NCBI GenBank assembly: GCA_036231525.1
Contig: JAZAGZ010000108.1
Location: 1 to 5,386 of the forward strand
DNA length: 5,386 nucleotides
Source: UBA6522 sp036231525
GTDB taxonomy: Bacteria; Pseudomonadota; Gammaproteobacteria; Steroidobacterales; Rariloculaceae
Direction: 5' to 3'
The notes under the pieces: model-generated
What the model was told of the DNA's origin: nothing
The model's input: the letters and a program-made list of their open reading frames with translations, nothing else
Databases searched by the model: none
Position numbers and translations under genes: made by a program
In this document: in pieces, positions 1-5,386 of the stretch
How the letters are laid out: the number at the start of each line of letters is the position of its first letter
Numbering within the stretch: position 1 is the first letter of the stretch

Positions 1-1
1 G

Positions 2-730
2 GGCGCTAGTTCAGGAATCGGTGCTGCTGTCGTAAATCGACTGGCATTGGATGGATGTCAAGTAGTGCTTCTTGCTCGAGATGTAGAACGGATGAATCAG
101 GTAGCTAACCAACATCCTGGTTTAGCATCAACAGTAATCGAGACCGATGTGAGGAGTAGTGATAGTGTTAACGGTGCGTTTAAAAAAATCAGTCTGTCTT
201 TCGGAAAGATAGACATTCTGTGTGCAGTAGCAGGTATATTCCAAGAACGTACGCAGATCGAAGATCAATCGGATACTGATTGGGCCGACATTCTTGAGAC
301 GAATTTGAGTGGGGTAATGCGTTGTGTGCGGTCGGCATGGCCACTGTTATCCCAGGGAGCTGCAATTGTGACAGTCGGTTCTGTGCTTGGGAAAATGGCT
401 CAACCTGGTGTAGCCGCTTATGCGGCCTCTAAAGCGGGACTCGCGGTGTTCACACGGACTTTATCTAGCGAGGGAATTTCAAAGAATATTCGAGCCAATA
501 TGGTAATACCTGGAATGGTCAAAACCCCGATGAACCAACAAATGGCGAAAGCCAGCGGTAACGCAGATAAATGGTGGAGCAGTCGATTGAGCGCGGTACC
601 GCTCGGACGAGCAGCGGATCCGTCAGAGATAGCCGAAGCAATTTGCTGGCTGGCTGGCGACCAAGCAAGTTTTGTAACCGGTGCTGAGATTCTTCTAGAT
701 GGTGGTACCTTGCTCGGTCCACTGCCTTAG
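2..730 (+). CDS. SDR family NAD(P)-dependent oxidoreductase, N-terminus cut by window edge
   Basis: The frame is open from base 2 to the TAG at 728-730, giving 242 visible residues. It opens inside the glycine-rich cofactor loop: GASSGIG is visible, so the usual preceding Thr and roughly a dozen residues lie outside the window. The TTG at 47 is internal, not the start. The classical SDR active site is complete: Asn101 (TNLSG), Ser127 (VTVGS), Tyr140 and Lys144 (YAASK), followed by the PGMVKTPM segment and a C-terminal LLDGG. After strand 2 an Arg (LLARD, Arg26) suggests, by family rule, a preference for NADP(H). The NNAG motif is replaced by AVAG at residues 75-78. The protein should be a soluble cytoplasmic alcohol/carbonyl oxidoreductase of the roughly 250-residue classical type. 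The substrate is unknown; the neighbouring racemase and HyuAB suggest a role in the same catabolic route. Bases 356-535 are repeated at the right end of the window. Confidence 0.93.
   Translation, partial: GASSGIGAAVVNRLALDGCQVVLLARDVERMNQVANQHPGLASTVIETDVRSSDSVNGAFKKISLSFGKIDILCAVAGIFQERTQIEDQSDTDWADILETNLSGVMRCVRSAWPLLSQGAAIVTVGSVLGKMAQPGVAAYAASKAGLAVFTRTLSSEGISKNIRANMVIPGMVKTPMNQQMAKASGNADKWWSSRLSAVPLGRAADPSEIAEAICWLAGDQASFVTGAEILLDGGTLLGPLP
356..535 (+). repeat. Direct repeat, left copy (inside the first SDR gene)
   Basis: This 180-base segment matches 5207-5386 without gaps at an offset of 4851 bases, with ten mismatches (positions 376, 400, 409, 427, 442, 451, 455, 496, 505 and 518). 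It covers 60 codons from the strand before the catalytic Ser to just after the PGMVKTP segment. Left of base 356 the similarity to the other copy stops abruptly. The right limit is unknown because the second copy is cut by the window edge. Confidence 0.95.
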
Positions 731-763
731 ACAGTACTAAAACGGAGTGAAACAAAACACGAT

Positions 764-1480
764 ATGACCAGAATACGATATATAGAACCGGCTGATAGTG
801 ACTTACATCATGACAGCCGAACTATGTTTATGAACAAGATTGCTGCACCTGGAACCGAAATCGAGGTGTGTAATGTGCATCTCCCGCCGGAACTGGCAGG
901 ACCCATGCTTCCGACAGTCCCGCTATACCTCAATGGGCTTATCCAAGAAGTGCTGAGAGCCGAGGAGGAGGGATGCGACGCGGCAATTATCGGTTGCTGT
1001 TCAGATCCAGCTTTAGCTGATGCTCAGAGAGTTGCCCGTATTCCCGTAATTGGTCCGCTACAGGCAGCAGCCGCTACGGCAGCGGGAAGAGGGATGCGTC
1101 TTGGGGTGCTTTGCCCGGACGAGCATGCATGGAAAATAACAGCCAATTGGTTGCGTGCCAATCTTCGACACTACGGACTCTCCGAGGTTGTCGGACCGAT
1201 TCGGTTTGTGCCGATGCGCTCGTTGGGTGATACGGAGCAAATAATCGGAAATACGGAATTGAGTGCCGAGGATATGGAGCGTCGGTTCCGCGAAAAATTA
1301 CATGAAAATGCCGTACCTGTCGCGAAAAAGATGCTTGAAGAAGATGAGGCGCAGGCGGTGTTGTTTGGGTGCACTCTCTGGGGAGGGATGGTTGAGGAGA
1401 TTTCTGATGTTGTCGATGCGTTATGTTTGGATCCAGTAATAACGGCTGTTCGATTCGCAGAGTTACAAGTTGGACTATGA
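764..1480 (+). CDS. Asp/Glu/hydantoin racemase family protein
   Basis: This 238-residue protein has the length and layout of the Asp/Glu/hydantoin racemase superfamily, whose members use two cysteines as acid and base in a cofactor-independent reaction. It begins MTRIRYIEP, matching the family's first beta strand, which supports the ATG at 764. The first catalytic Cys is in IIGCCSDP (Cys78, with an adjacent Cys79), followed by the typical RIPVIGPLQAA segment. The second is Cys203 in LFGCTLWGG. No signal peptide or membrane segment is visible, so it is probably cytoplasmic. It starts 33 bases after the SDR stop and precedes hyuA by 106 bases, so racemising a hydantoin or related cyclic amide, or an amino-acid derivative, is a reasonable inference. 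The superfamily also contains maleate isomerases and arylmalonate decarboxylases, so the exact reaction is not settled. The best Shine-Dalgarno candidate (GGAG at 744-747) is unusually far upstream. Confidence 0.88.
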   Translation: MTRIRYIEPADSDLHHDSRTMFMNKIAAPGTEIEVCNVHLPPELAGPMLPTVPLYLNGLIQEVLRAEEEGCDAAIIGCCSDPALADAQRVARIPVIGPLQAAAATAAGRGMRLGVLCPDEHAWKITANWLRANLRHYGLSEVVGPIRFVPMRSLGDTEQIIGNTELSAEDMERRFREKLHENAVPVAKKMLEEDEAQAVLFGCTLWGGMVEEISDVVDALCLDPVITAVRFAELQVGL

Positions 1481-1586
1481 GTCCCAATTTATGTCTTTTA
1501 TTATTGATTGCCTGGTAATTTACCGCGAGGTAGATATAGTTTGAATTCAACGAAGTTGAAATTAGATAGGAAGGTGGAGTTAGCAC
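1481..1586 (+). promoter_or_regulatory. Intergenic region before hyuA with small palindromes; possible internal promoter or leader
   Basis: This 106-base, AT-rich stretch is the only sizeable gap in the cluster. It contains GGTAA-T-TTACC (1514-1524), the perfect 10-base palindrome TTGAATTCAA (1541-1550), and an overlapping hairpin TTCAAC-GAA-GTTGAA (1546-1560) just upstream of the hyuA ribosome binding site. TATAGT at 1535-1540 resembles a -10 box, but the hexamer 17 bases upstream (CTGGTA) is a poor -35. No poly-T terminator follows the racemase gene. An internal promoter or operator for hyuAB is possible but unproven. Confidence 0.25.
1571..1579 (+). promoter_or_regulatory. Ribosome binding site of hyuA
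   Basis: AAGGTGGAG lies 7 bases before the GTG at 1587, with a further AGGA just upstream. This spacing supports GTG as the real start, and the next codons lead directly into the conserved GVDIGGTFTD motif. Confidence 0.75.
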
Positions 1587-3593
1587 GTGGTTAATCGCAT
1601 TGGGGTTGATATAGGTGGCACCTTTACTGATTTGGTTATGGAGTCTAGTGAAGAATCATCGAAGGTGGGAAAAGTCCTTTCTACTCCAGACGATCTTGTC
1701 CAGGGTGTCCTTCATGCTGTTGAGGCGACAGAGGTGAGGTTGGATGAGTCAGAATTATTTATCCACGGTACTACGGCTGGAATCAATAGCGTACTCGAAA
1801 GGCGTGGTGCGAGAGTTGCTCTGATTACGACGGAAGGATTTAGGGATGTTTATCTTATTGGGCGTGGTCACCGCACCGACATGTACAATCTTCGGTATCG
1901 AAAACCCAAGCCACTAACTACACGAGATGCCATCTTCGAGGTCAAGGAACGCTTGGCTGCTGATGGCACTGTATTACGTGAATTAGATCAGCAATCGGTC
2001 GAGGCTGTAGCAAAAGAAATTCAGGACTCTGGTTTTGAATCAGTCGCAGTATCGTTTCTCCATAGTTATGTAAATCCAGATCATGAACTTGAGGTGCGTC
2101 ATTATTTGCAGAAAAGGCTGGGCTCCATTCCAATTGTGCTTAGCCATGAAGTTGCGCCCGAGTGGCGCGAGTACGAACGAACAGCCACTACCGTAGTTTC
2201 CGCCTATATCACGCCAATTGTTAAAGATTATCTTCAGCGTCTTTCTCATGAGCTTAGTCAGCGTGGCTTACAGACCCCAGTTTATATTACCCAATCTAAT
2301 GGTGGCTCGATGTCAGCTAGTCAGGCAGCAGAGCAGGCAGTTTTGACACTTTTTTCGGGCCCAGTAGGGGGTGTGATTGGTGGACGTGAAGTTGGGCGAG
2401 CCATTAGCGAAGAAAATCTGATATGCATCGATATGGGCGGTACGTCATTTGATGTCTCGCTGATCCGCGATGGTGAGGCAGAGTTGAAATCTGAGTTCGA
2501 CCTCGAGGGATTGCCAGTTTTGGCCCCATCTATGGAGCTGGTATCAATTGCGCTTGGAGGGGGCAGCATTGTGCAAGAGATTTCGGGCGGTTTGCGTGTT
2601 GGGCCGGAATCCGCTGGTTCCATGCCGGGACCAGCTTGTTACGGGCGTGGGGGTTTGTTGGCTACGATTACCGATGCCAATGTGGTTTTGGGCCGTTTGC
2701 CACCACAACAACGGCTTGCCGGCAGCCTTACTCTCGATCGAGAGGCGTCCGAGTGTGTTTTGGCTGAGGTTGCAAAGCGTTTAGGTGCTAATCCTCTTGC
2801 TATTGCGGAGCAGGCCCTGGAGGTAGGGCATTTTATGATGGCTCAGGCTATAAGAGAGCTAACCGTTGAACGGGGTCTTGACCCAAGGGATTTTGCTATC
2901 TGTGCATTTGGAGGTGCGGGCCCTTTGCATGCAGCATTTGTAGCCAAGGAGCTCGATATCAAGCGAATTATTGTGCCAGCAGGAGCCGGTTCATTTTCGG
3001 CATGGGGAATGTTACAGGGCGATCTTCGACACGATGTATCGATTACTTACTATAGACGCTACGACGAGGCGAAATCAGATCTTTCTCACGCACTGAAGGA
3101 ATTACGCCAGCGAGTATCGGATCGTATGAAACAAGATGATGCCGATATCCAACGCCTACGCTATGAAGCTAGTGCGGAAATGCGCTACGTAGGACAAGAA
3201 TATTCCTTGCTTGTGCCGCTAGCAGGAGAGTTCGCCGATGACATTTTGTTGGAATCTTTCCATGATGCCTACCGGCTTCGTTATGGCCATGCACAGACCA
3301 GTGCTCCAGTCGAGTTCGTAGCGCTTCGAATGGCTGGTATTGTTTCTTTTGACAGAACACGAGTAGAGCCTCCAAAGCGCCAATCGGAACACGCGAAGAT
3401 CATTGGTGAATCCAATGTTGTGTTTGATGGACAATTAATGACGATACCGATTTATGGTAGACACGATCTTGGAACAATTGTCGAAGGTCCTGCTATCGTT
3501 ATAGAGAACTCGACGACCATCTTAATACCTCAAGAGTGGTCAATCCGGCCTGCTAAGGAGGCTCACTTAATCATGGAGTATCAAGCGGGATGA
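1587..3593 (+). CDS. hyuA: Hydantoinase/oxoprolinase family subunit A (HyuA)
   Basis: This complete 668-residue protein has the normal length for HyuA. The N-terminal hydantoinase A domain opens with GVDIGGTFTDLV (residues 6-17), the phosphate-binding loop of the actin/Hsp70-like ATPase fold. Next come the family block FIHGTTAGINSVLERRGAR (58-76) and ITTEGFRDV (80-88). The second ATPase half has SNGGSMS (237-243), FSGPVGG (256-262) and the nucleotide-binding IDMGGTSFDVSLI (281-293). The block around GPESAGSMPGPACYG (339-353), then TDANVVLGRL, FGGAGPLHA (441-449) and SFSAWGML (469-476) are all typical. The C-terminal part keeps the RYG and GPAIVIENSTT signatures. It works with HyuB in ATP-dependent opening of cyclic amides or imides, or in some relatives in carboxylation, in the cytoplasm. 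Start: GTG at 1587, preceded by a good Shine-Dalgarno site and directly entering the conserved motif. Its last bases overlap hyuB (ATGA). Substrate unknown; 5-oxoprolinase and acetophenone carboxylase subunits are alternatives. Confidence 0.95.
   Translation: MVNRIGVDIGGTFTDLVMESSEESSKVGKVLSTPDDLVQGVLHAVEATEVRLDESELFIHGTTAGINSVLERRGARVALITTEGFRDVYLIGRGHRTDMYNLRYRKPKPLTTRDAIFEVKERLAADGTVLRELDQQSVEAVAKEIQDSGFESVAVSFLHSYVNPDHELEVRHYLQKRLGSIPIVLSHEVAPEWREYERTATTVVSAYITPIVKDYLQRLSHELSQRGLQTPVYITQSNGGSMSASQAAEQAVLTLFSGPVGGVIGGREVGRAISEENLICIDMGGTSFDVSLIRDGEAELKSEFDLEGLPVLAPSMELVSIALGGGSIVQEISGGLRVGPESAGSMPGPACYGRGGLLATITDANVVLGRLPPQQRLAGSLTLDREASECVLAEVAKRLGANPLAIAEQALEVGHFMMAQAIRELTVERGLDPRDFAICAFGGAGPLHAAFVAKELDIKRIIVPAGAGSFSAWGMLQGDLRHDVSITYYRRYDEAKSDLSHALKELRQRVSDRMKQDDADIQRLRYEASAEMRYVGQEYSLLVPLAGEFADDILLESFHDAYRLRYGHAQTSAPVEFVALRMAGIVSFDRTRVEPPKRQSEHAKIIGESNVVFDGQLMTIPIYGRHDLGTIVEGPAIVIENSTTILIPQEWSIRPAKEAHLIMEYQAG
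3575..3578 (+). promoter_or_regulatory. Probable ribosome binding site of hyuB, inside the end of hyuA
   Basis: GGAG sits 11 bases before the hyuB ATG at 3590, within the last codons of hyuA. Together with the ATGA overlap it suggests that ribosomes finishing hyuA reinitiate on hyuB, keeping the two subunits in balance. Confidence 0.5.
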
Positions 3594-5188
3594 ATGGCCA
3601 GCTCAAGCGTCCAAGCCCAGGCACAGTCGAGGTAGTTCGACACGCATTTATCTCGGGGGCTGAGCAGATGAGGCGTAATCTTTATCGTTCTGCTTTTAGT
3701 CCCGTCATCTACGAGATGAAGGACTGCTCGGTAGGAATCTATGACGCGAAGGGCGCTCTTTTAGGTCAGGCACCGGGTCTGCCGTTCTTTCTCGGAAGCC
3801 TGGGAGGTACGATTCGTGAGGTTATCCGGCGCAAGGGCGTTGATATTTTCGAGGCGGACGATATCTGGATCGTCAACGACTCAACAATTTGTGGTAGCCA
3901 CCTAAACGATGTCACTGTCTTCTCTCCGGTTTTTATCGATTCTATCCTCAGAGGTTTTGCTGGCGCCAAGGCTCATTGCAACGACGTTGGAGCTAAGGAG
4001 GCGGGTTATGTCGGCGATTCGGTAGATATTTTTCAAGAAGGGTTCCGAATCGGCCCGACCCGTATCGTCCACCGAGGAAAGTTAGACGAGCAAATCCTCG
4101 ACCTGATCGCGCTCAACTCTCGGTTTCCGACTTCGATTGTCGGTGATCTGATGGCAGAGTTCACAGCCTGTCGAACTGGTGTCGAATGCTTTCAGTCCAT
4201 TGTTGAACGTTTTGGCTGGCTGCAAGTAGCGTCATCCATTCACGAGATTTTTGTTCAGGCCGAATCCATGGATCGAGAGTCGGTCAGAGCCATACCCGAT
4301 GGGGAGTACTCGGCGGAGGGTAGTCTCGACAACGACGGCGTAACTGACGATCCGGTCGACGTCAAAGTCACCGTTCGTATCGATGGCGATGAGATGGAGG
4401 TTGACCTCAGTGGCTCCAGCGCACAGTGCACTGGAAGCGTGAATTGCGGTCTTGTCCAGACTCGGTCGGCAATAGAACAAGCGTTCAAATTTCTCGTGAA
4501 CCCTACGGCGACCGTCTCCGGCGGCAACTTCCGAAATCTACGAACCGTGGTGCCGGAGGGGTCGTGTTTTAACCCCGCTGAGACCGCACCCTGTCTTCAC
4601 TACGGCCCGCACCTCATGTTGGCGATGGATCTGATAATTCGTGCGCTCAGCGACGCTGTACCAGAGCGTGCCGCGGCCGGGCATGTTGGAGACTCGTGGA
4701 ACGTGACCCTGGTTGGAGAGGACGACAATGGATTGTTTCTCTCAGGTGAGTCGTTGGTCGGTGGTTGGGGAGCTTACGAGGGTGGCGATGGCGAGTCTGC
4801 TCTTATTCACTCCGCTGCTGGGGATTTTAAGAACTTCCCGGTTGAGACTATGGAGCAGCGTTACCCGCTCCGGATTCTCCAGCACGGCCTTCGGAAAGAC
4901 TCCGGTGGAGTCGGGCGTTGGACTGGCGGGATGGGAATTGTTCGCGAATACGAGGTGCTTTCTCCCTGTCGACTTCAGCTCTGGTTCGAGCGTGTTGGTA
5001 CTCCATCCTGGGGGCTTTCAGGCGGTGGGGACGGAGCGCCGCCCGATGTCTCCGTGATTTTACCGGGTCAGAAGCCGAGGCAGATCTTTAAGGTGAATGC
5101 TATGCCGATTCCCGCCGGCACCCGTGTGCTCGTGAAAACGGGCGGCGGCGGAGGATGGGGAGTTCCACAAGAAAGGGGAGCAGGGTAG
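3590..5188 (+). CDS. hyuB: Hydantoinase/oxoprolinase family subunit B (HyuB)
   Basis: This complete 532-residue protein has the usual length of HyuB, the partner of HyuA in ATP-dependent hydantoinase/oxoprolinase-type enzymes. Family blocks occur in order: GTVEVVRHAF and RRNLYRSAFSP near the N-terminus (about 11-38), LGSLGGTIREV (68-78), IVNDSTICGSHLNDVTVFSPVF (about 94-115, the counterpart of the common NDPYxGGTHLPD motif), AKAHCNDVG (126-134), IFQEGFRIGP (147-156), NFPVETMEQRYPLRI (415-429), DSGGVGRWTGGMGIVREY (437-454), and the glycine-rich C-terminus KTGGGGGWGVP (516-526). The two motif variants place it in a HyuB branch different from the textbook sequence but do not identify the substrate. 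The ATG at 3590 overlaps the hyuA TGA, implying translational coupling; a GGAG at 3575-3578 lies 11 bases upstream. No signal peptide or membrane segment is seen. Sampled stretches of its second half are clearly richer in GC than hyuA. Confidence 0.95.
   Translation: MNGQLKRPSPGTVEVVRHAFISGAEQMRRNLYRSAFSPVIYEMKDCSVGIYDAKGALLGQAPGLPFFLGSLGGTIREVIRRKGVDIFEADDIWIVNDSTICGSHLNDVTVFSPVFIDSILRGFAGAKAHCNDVGAKEAGYVGDSVDIFQEGFRIGPTRIVHRGKLDEQILDLIALNSRFPTSIVGDLMAEFTACRTGVECFQSIVERFGWLQVASSIHEIFVQAESMDRESVRAIPDGEYSAEGSLDNDGVTDDPVDVKVTVRIDGDEMEVDLSGSSAQCTGSVNCGLVQTRSAIEQAFKFLVNPTATVSGGNFRNLRTVVPEGSCFNPAETAPCLHYGPHLMLAMDLIIRALSDAVPERAAAGHVGDSWNVTLVGEDDNGLFLSGESLVGGWGAYEGGDGESALIHSAAGDFKNFPVETMEQRYPLRILQHGLRKDSGGVGRWTGGMGIVREYEVLSPCRLQLWFERVGTPSWGLSGGGDGAPPDVSVILPGQKPRQIFKVNAMPIPAGTRVLVKTGGGGGWGVPQERGAG
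5174..5180 (+). promoter_or_regulatory. Possible ribosome binding site before the GTG at 5189
   Basis: AGGGGAG lies 8 bases upstream of the GTG that immediately follows the HyuB stop. It also encodes the last residues of HyuB, so its purine content may be incidental. If real, it suggests that a further operon gene originally began at 5189. Confidence 0.35.
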
Positions 5189-5386
5189 GTGATTCCAATA
5201 TCTGACGGAGCTGCAATTGTGACAGTTGGTTCTGTGCTTGGGAAAATGGCCCAACCTGGCGTAGCCGCTTATGCGGCTTCTAAAGCGGGACTTGCGGTGT
5301 TGACAAGGACTTTATCTAGCGAGGGAATTTCAAAGAATATTCGAGCAAATATGGTGATACCTGGAATGTTCAAAACCCCGATGAAC
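5189..5386 (+). CDS. Truncated second SDR copy, lacking N-terminal half and running off the window; possible pseudogene
   Basis: After the HyuB stop the same frame stays open to the window edge (66 codons). From base 5207 it encodes 60 residues that match residues 119-178 of the first SDR with only two differences: Phe to Leu at codon 5300-5302 and Val to Phe at codon 5369-5371. It keeps the catalytic Ser (5231-5233), Tyr (5270-5272) and Lys (5282-5284). The glycine-rich cofactor loop and the conserved Asn region are absent, because only six unrelated codons separate the HyuB stop from the homology. As a protein starting at the GTG at 5189 it could not form a normal SDR. A purine-rich stretch at 5174-5180 is spaced suitably for that GTG, so translation is possible. 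It may be a duplication remnant, the right-hand joint of a tandem duplication, or an assembly chimera; its 3' end is unseen. Confidence 0.6.
   Translation, partial: MIPISDGAAIVTVGSVLGKMAQPGVAAYAASKAGLAVLTRTLSSEGISKNIRANMVIPGMFKTPMN
5207..5386 (+). repeat. Direct repeat, right copy (after hyuB)
   Basis: This is the second copy of the segment at 356-535, in the same orientation and same codon phase, about 94% identical. It begins 18 bases after the HyuB stop codon and continues to the last base of the window, so its true length is at least 180 bases. No inverted repeats, target-site duplication or transposase were seen around it, which argues against a simple insertion sequence. Confidence 0.95.

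Noticed and set aside
47..49. TTG as a start codon for the first SDR.
   Set aside because: The same frame is open to the window edge and encodes the GASSGIG cofactor loop upstream, so the true start lies before the window.
1074..1586. A 170-codon open frame on the minus strand across the racemase gene and the gap before hyuA.
   Set aside because: It is antisense to a well-supported gene, its product has a low-complexity, Pro/Ser/Gln-rich look with no recognisable motif, and it has no convincing start context.
3594..3596. A second ATG four bases after the hyuB start.
   Set aside because: It is in a different frame from hyuB, and the ATG at 3590 gives the correct conserved N-terminus.
4713..5057. 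A 114-codon plus-strand open frame inside hyuB.
   Set aside because: It lies wholly within conserved HyuB coding sequence in another frame and shows no family motif; it is a shadow of the GC-rich gene.
1..5386. The window length (5386) equals that of the phage phiX174 genome.
   Set aside because: The content is a bacterial catabolic cluster with SDR, racemase and hydantoinase genes; no phiX genes are present, so the length match is coincidence.
5207..5386. The right repeat as a long terminal overlap of a circular molecule (plasmid or circular contig).
   Set aside because: An overlap of the same molecule should be identical, but the copies differ at ten of 180 positions, and the match begins in the middle of the window's first gene, not at base 1.
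356..5386. The flanking repeats as ends of a composite transposon.
   Set aside because: The repeats are SDR coding sequence, with no terminal inverted repeats, transposase or target duplication visible.

Overview
This window is a compact, all-plus-strand bacterial catabolic cluster with no RNA genes, CRISPR arrays or recognisable transposase. In order it holds: a short-chain dehydrogenase/reductase (SDR) whose first few residues lie before the window; an Asp/Glu/hydantoin-racemase-family protein; the two subunits of an ATP-dependent hydantoinase/oxoprolinase-type enzyme (HyuA, HyuB); and, directly after the HyuB stop codon, a second truncated piece of SDR that runs off the right edge. Coding density is very high. 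The only gap of note is 106 bases between the racemase and hyuA.

The layout reads as one operon. The SDR-racemase gap is 33 bases, hyuA and hyuB overlap by four bases (ATGA), and every gene points the same way. By family knowledge, HyuA supplies the actin-like ATPase fold and HyuB the partner subunit; together they open cyclic amides or imides (hydantoins, oxoproline-like lactams) with ATP, and some relatives are carboxylases. The racemase would adjust the stereochemistry of the substrate or product, and the SDR would oxidise or reduce an alcohol or carbonyl on the same compound. The true substrate cannot be read from the sequence.

The most notable feature is a 180-base direct repeat. Bases 356-535, inside the first SDR gene, recur at 5207-5386 with no gaps and ten substitutions (about 94% identity), in the same codon phase. 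Eight of the ten changes are synonymous. The second copy lacks the whole N-terminal cofactor-binding half because the HyuB stop lies only 18 bases before the homology begins. This could be the joint of a tandem duplication of the cluster (unit about 4.85 kb), an SDR remnant left by rearrangement, or a chimeric assembly joining two strains. Sequence beyond the right edge would decide.

The organism cannot be named. The genes use ordinary bacterial signals (ATG and GTG starts, Shine-Dalgarno motifs, TAG and TGA stops), GC content is moderate, and the gene families are abundant in environmental Proteobacteria, Actinobacteria and marine Chloroflexota. I found no convincing new type of system; the gene set is a known kind of catabolic cluster with an unusual repeat arrangement.
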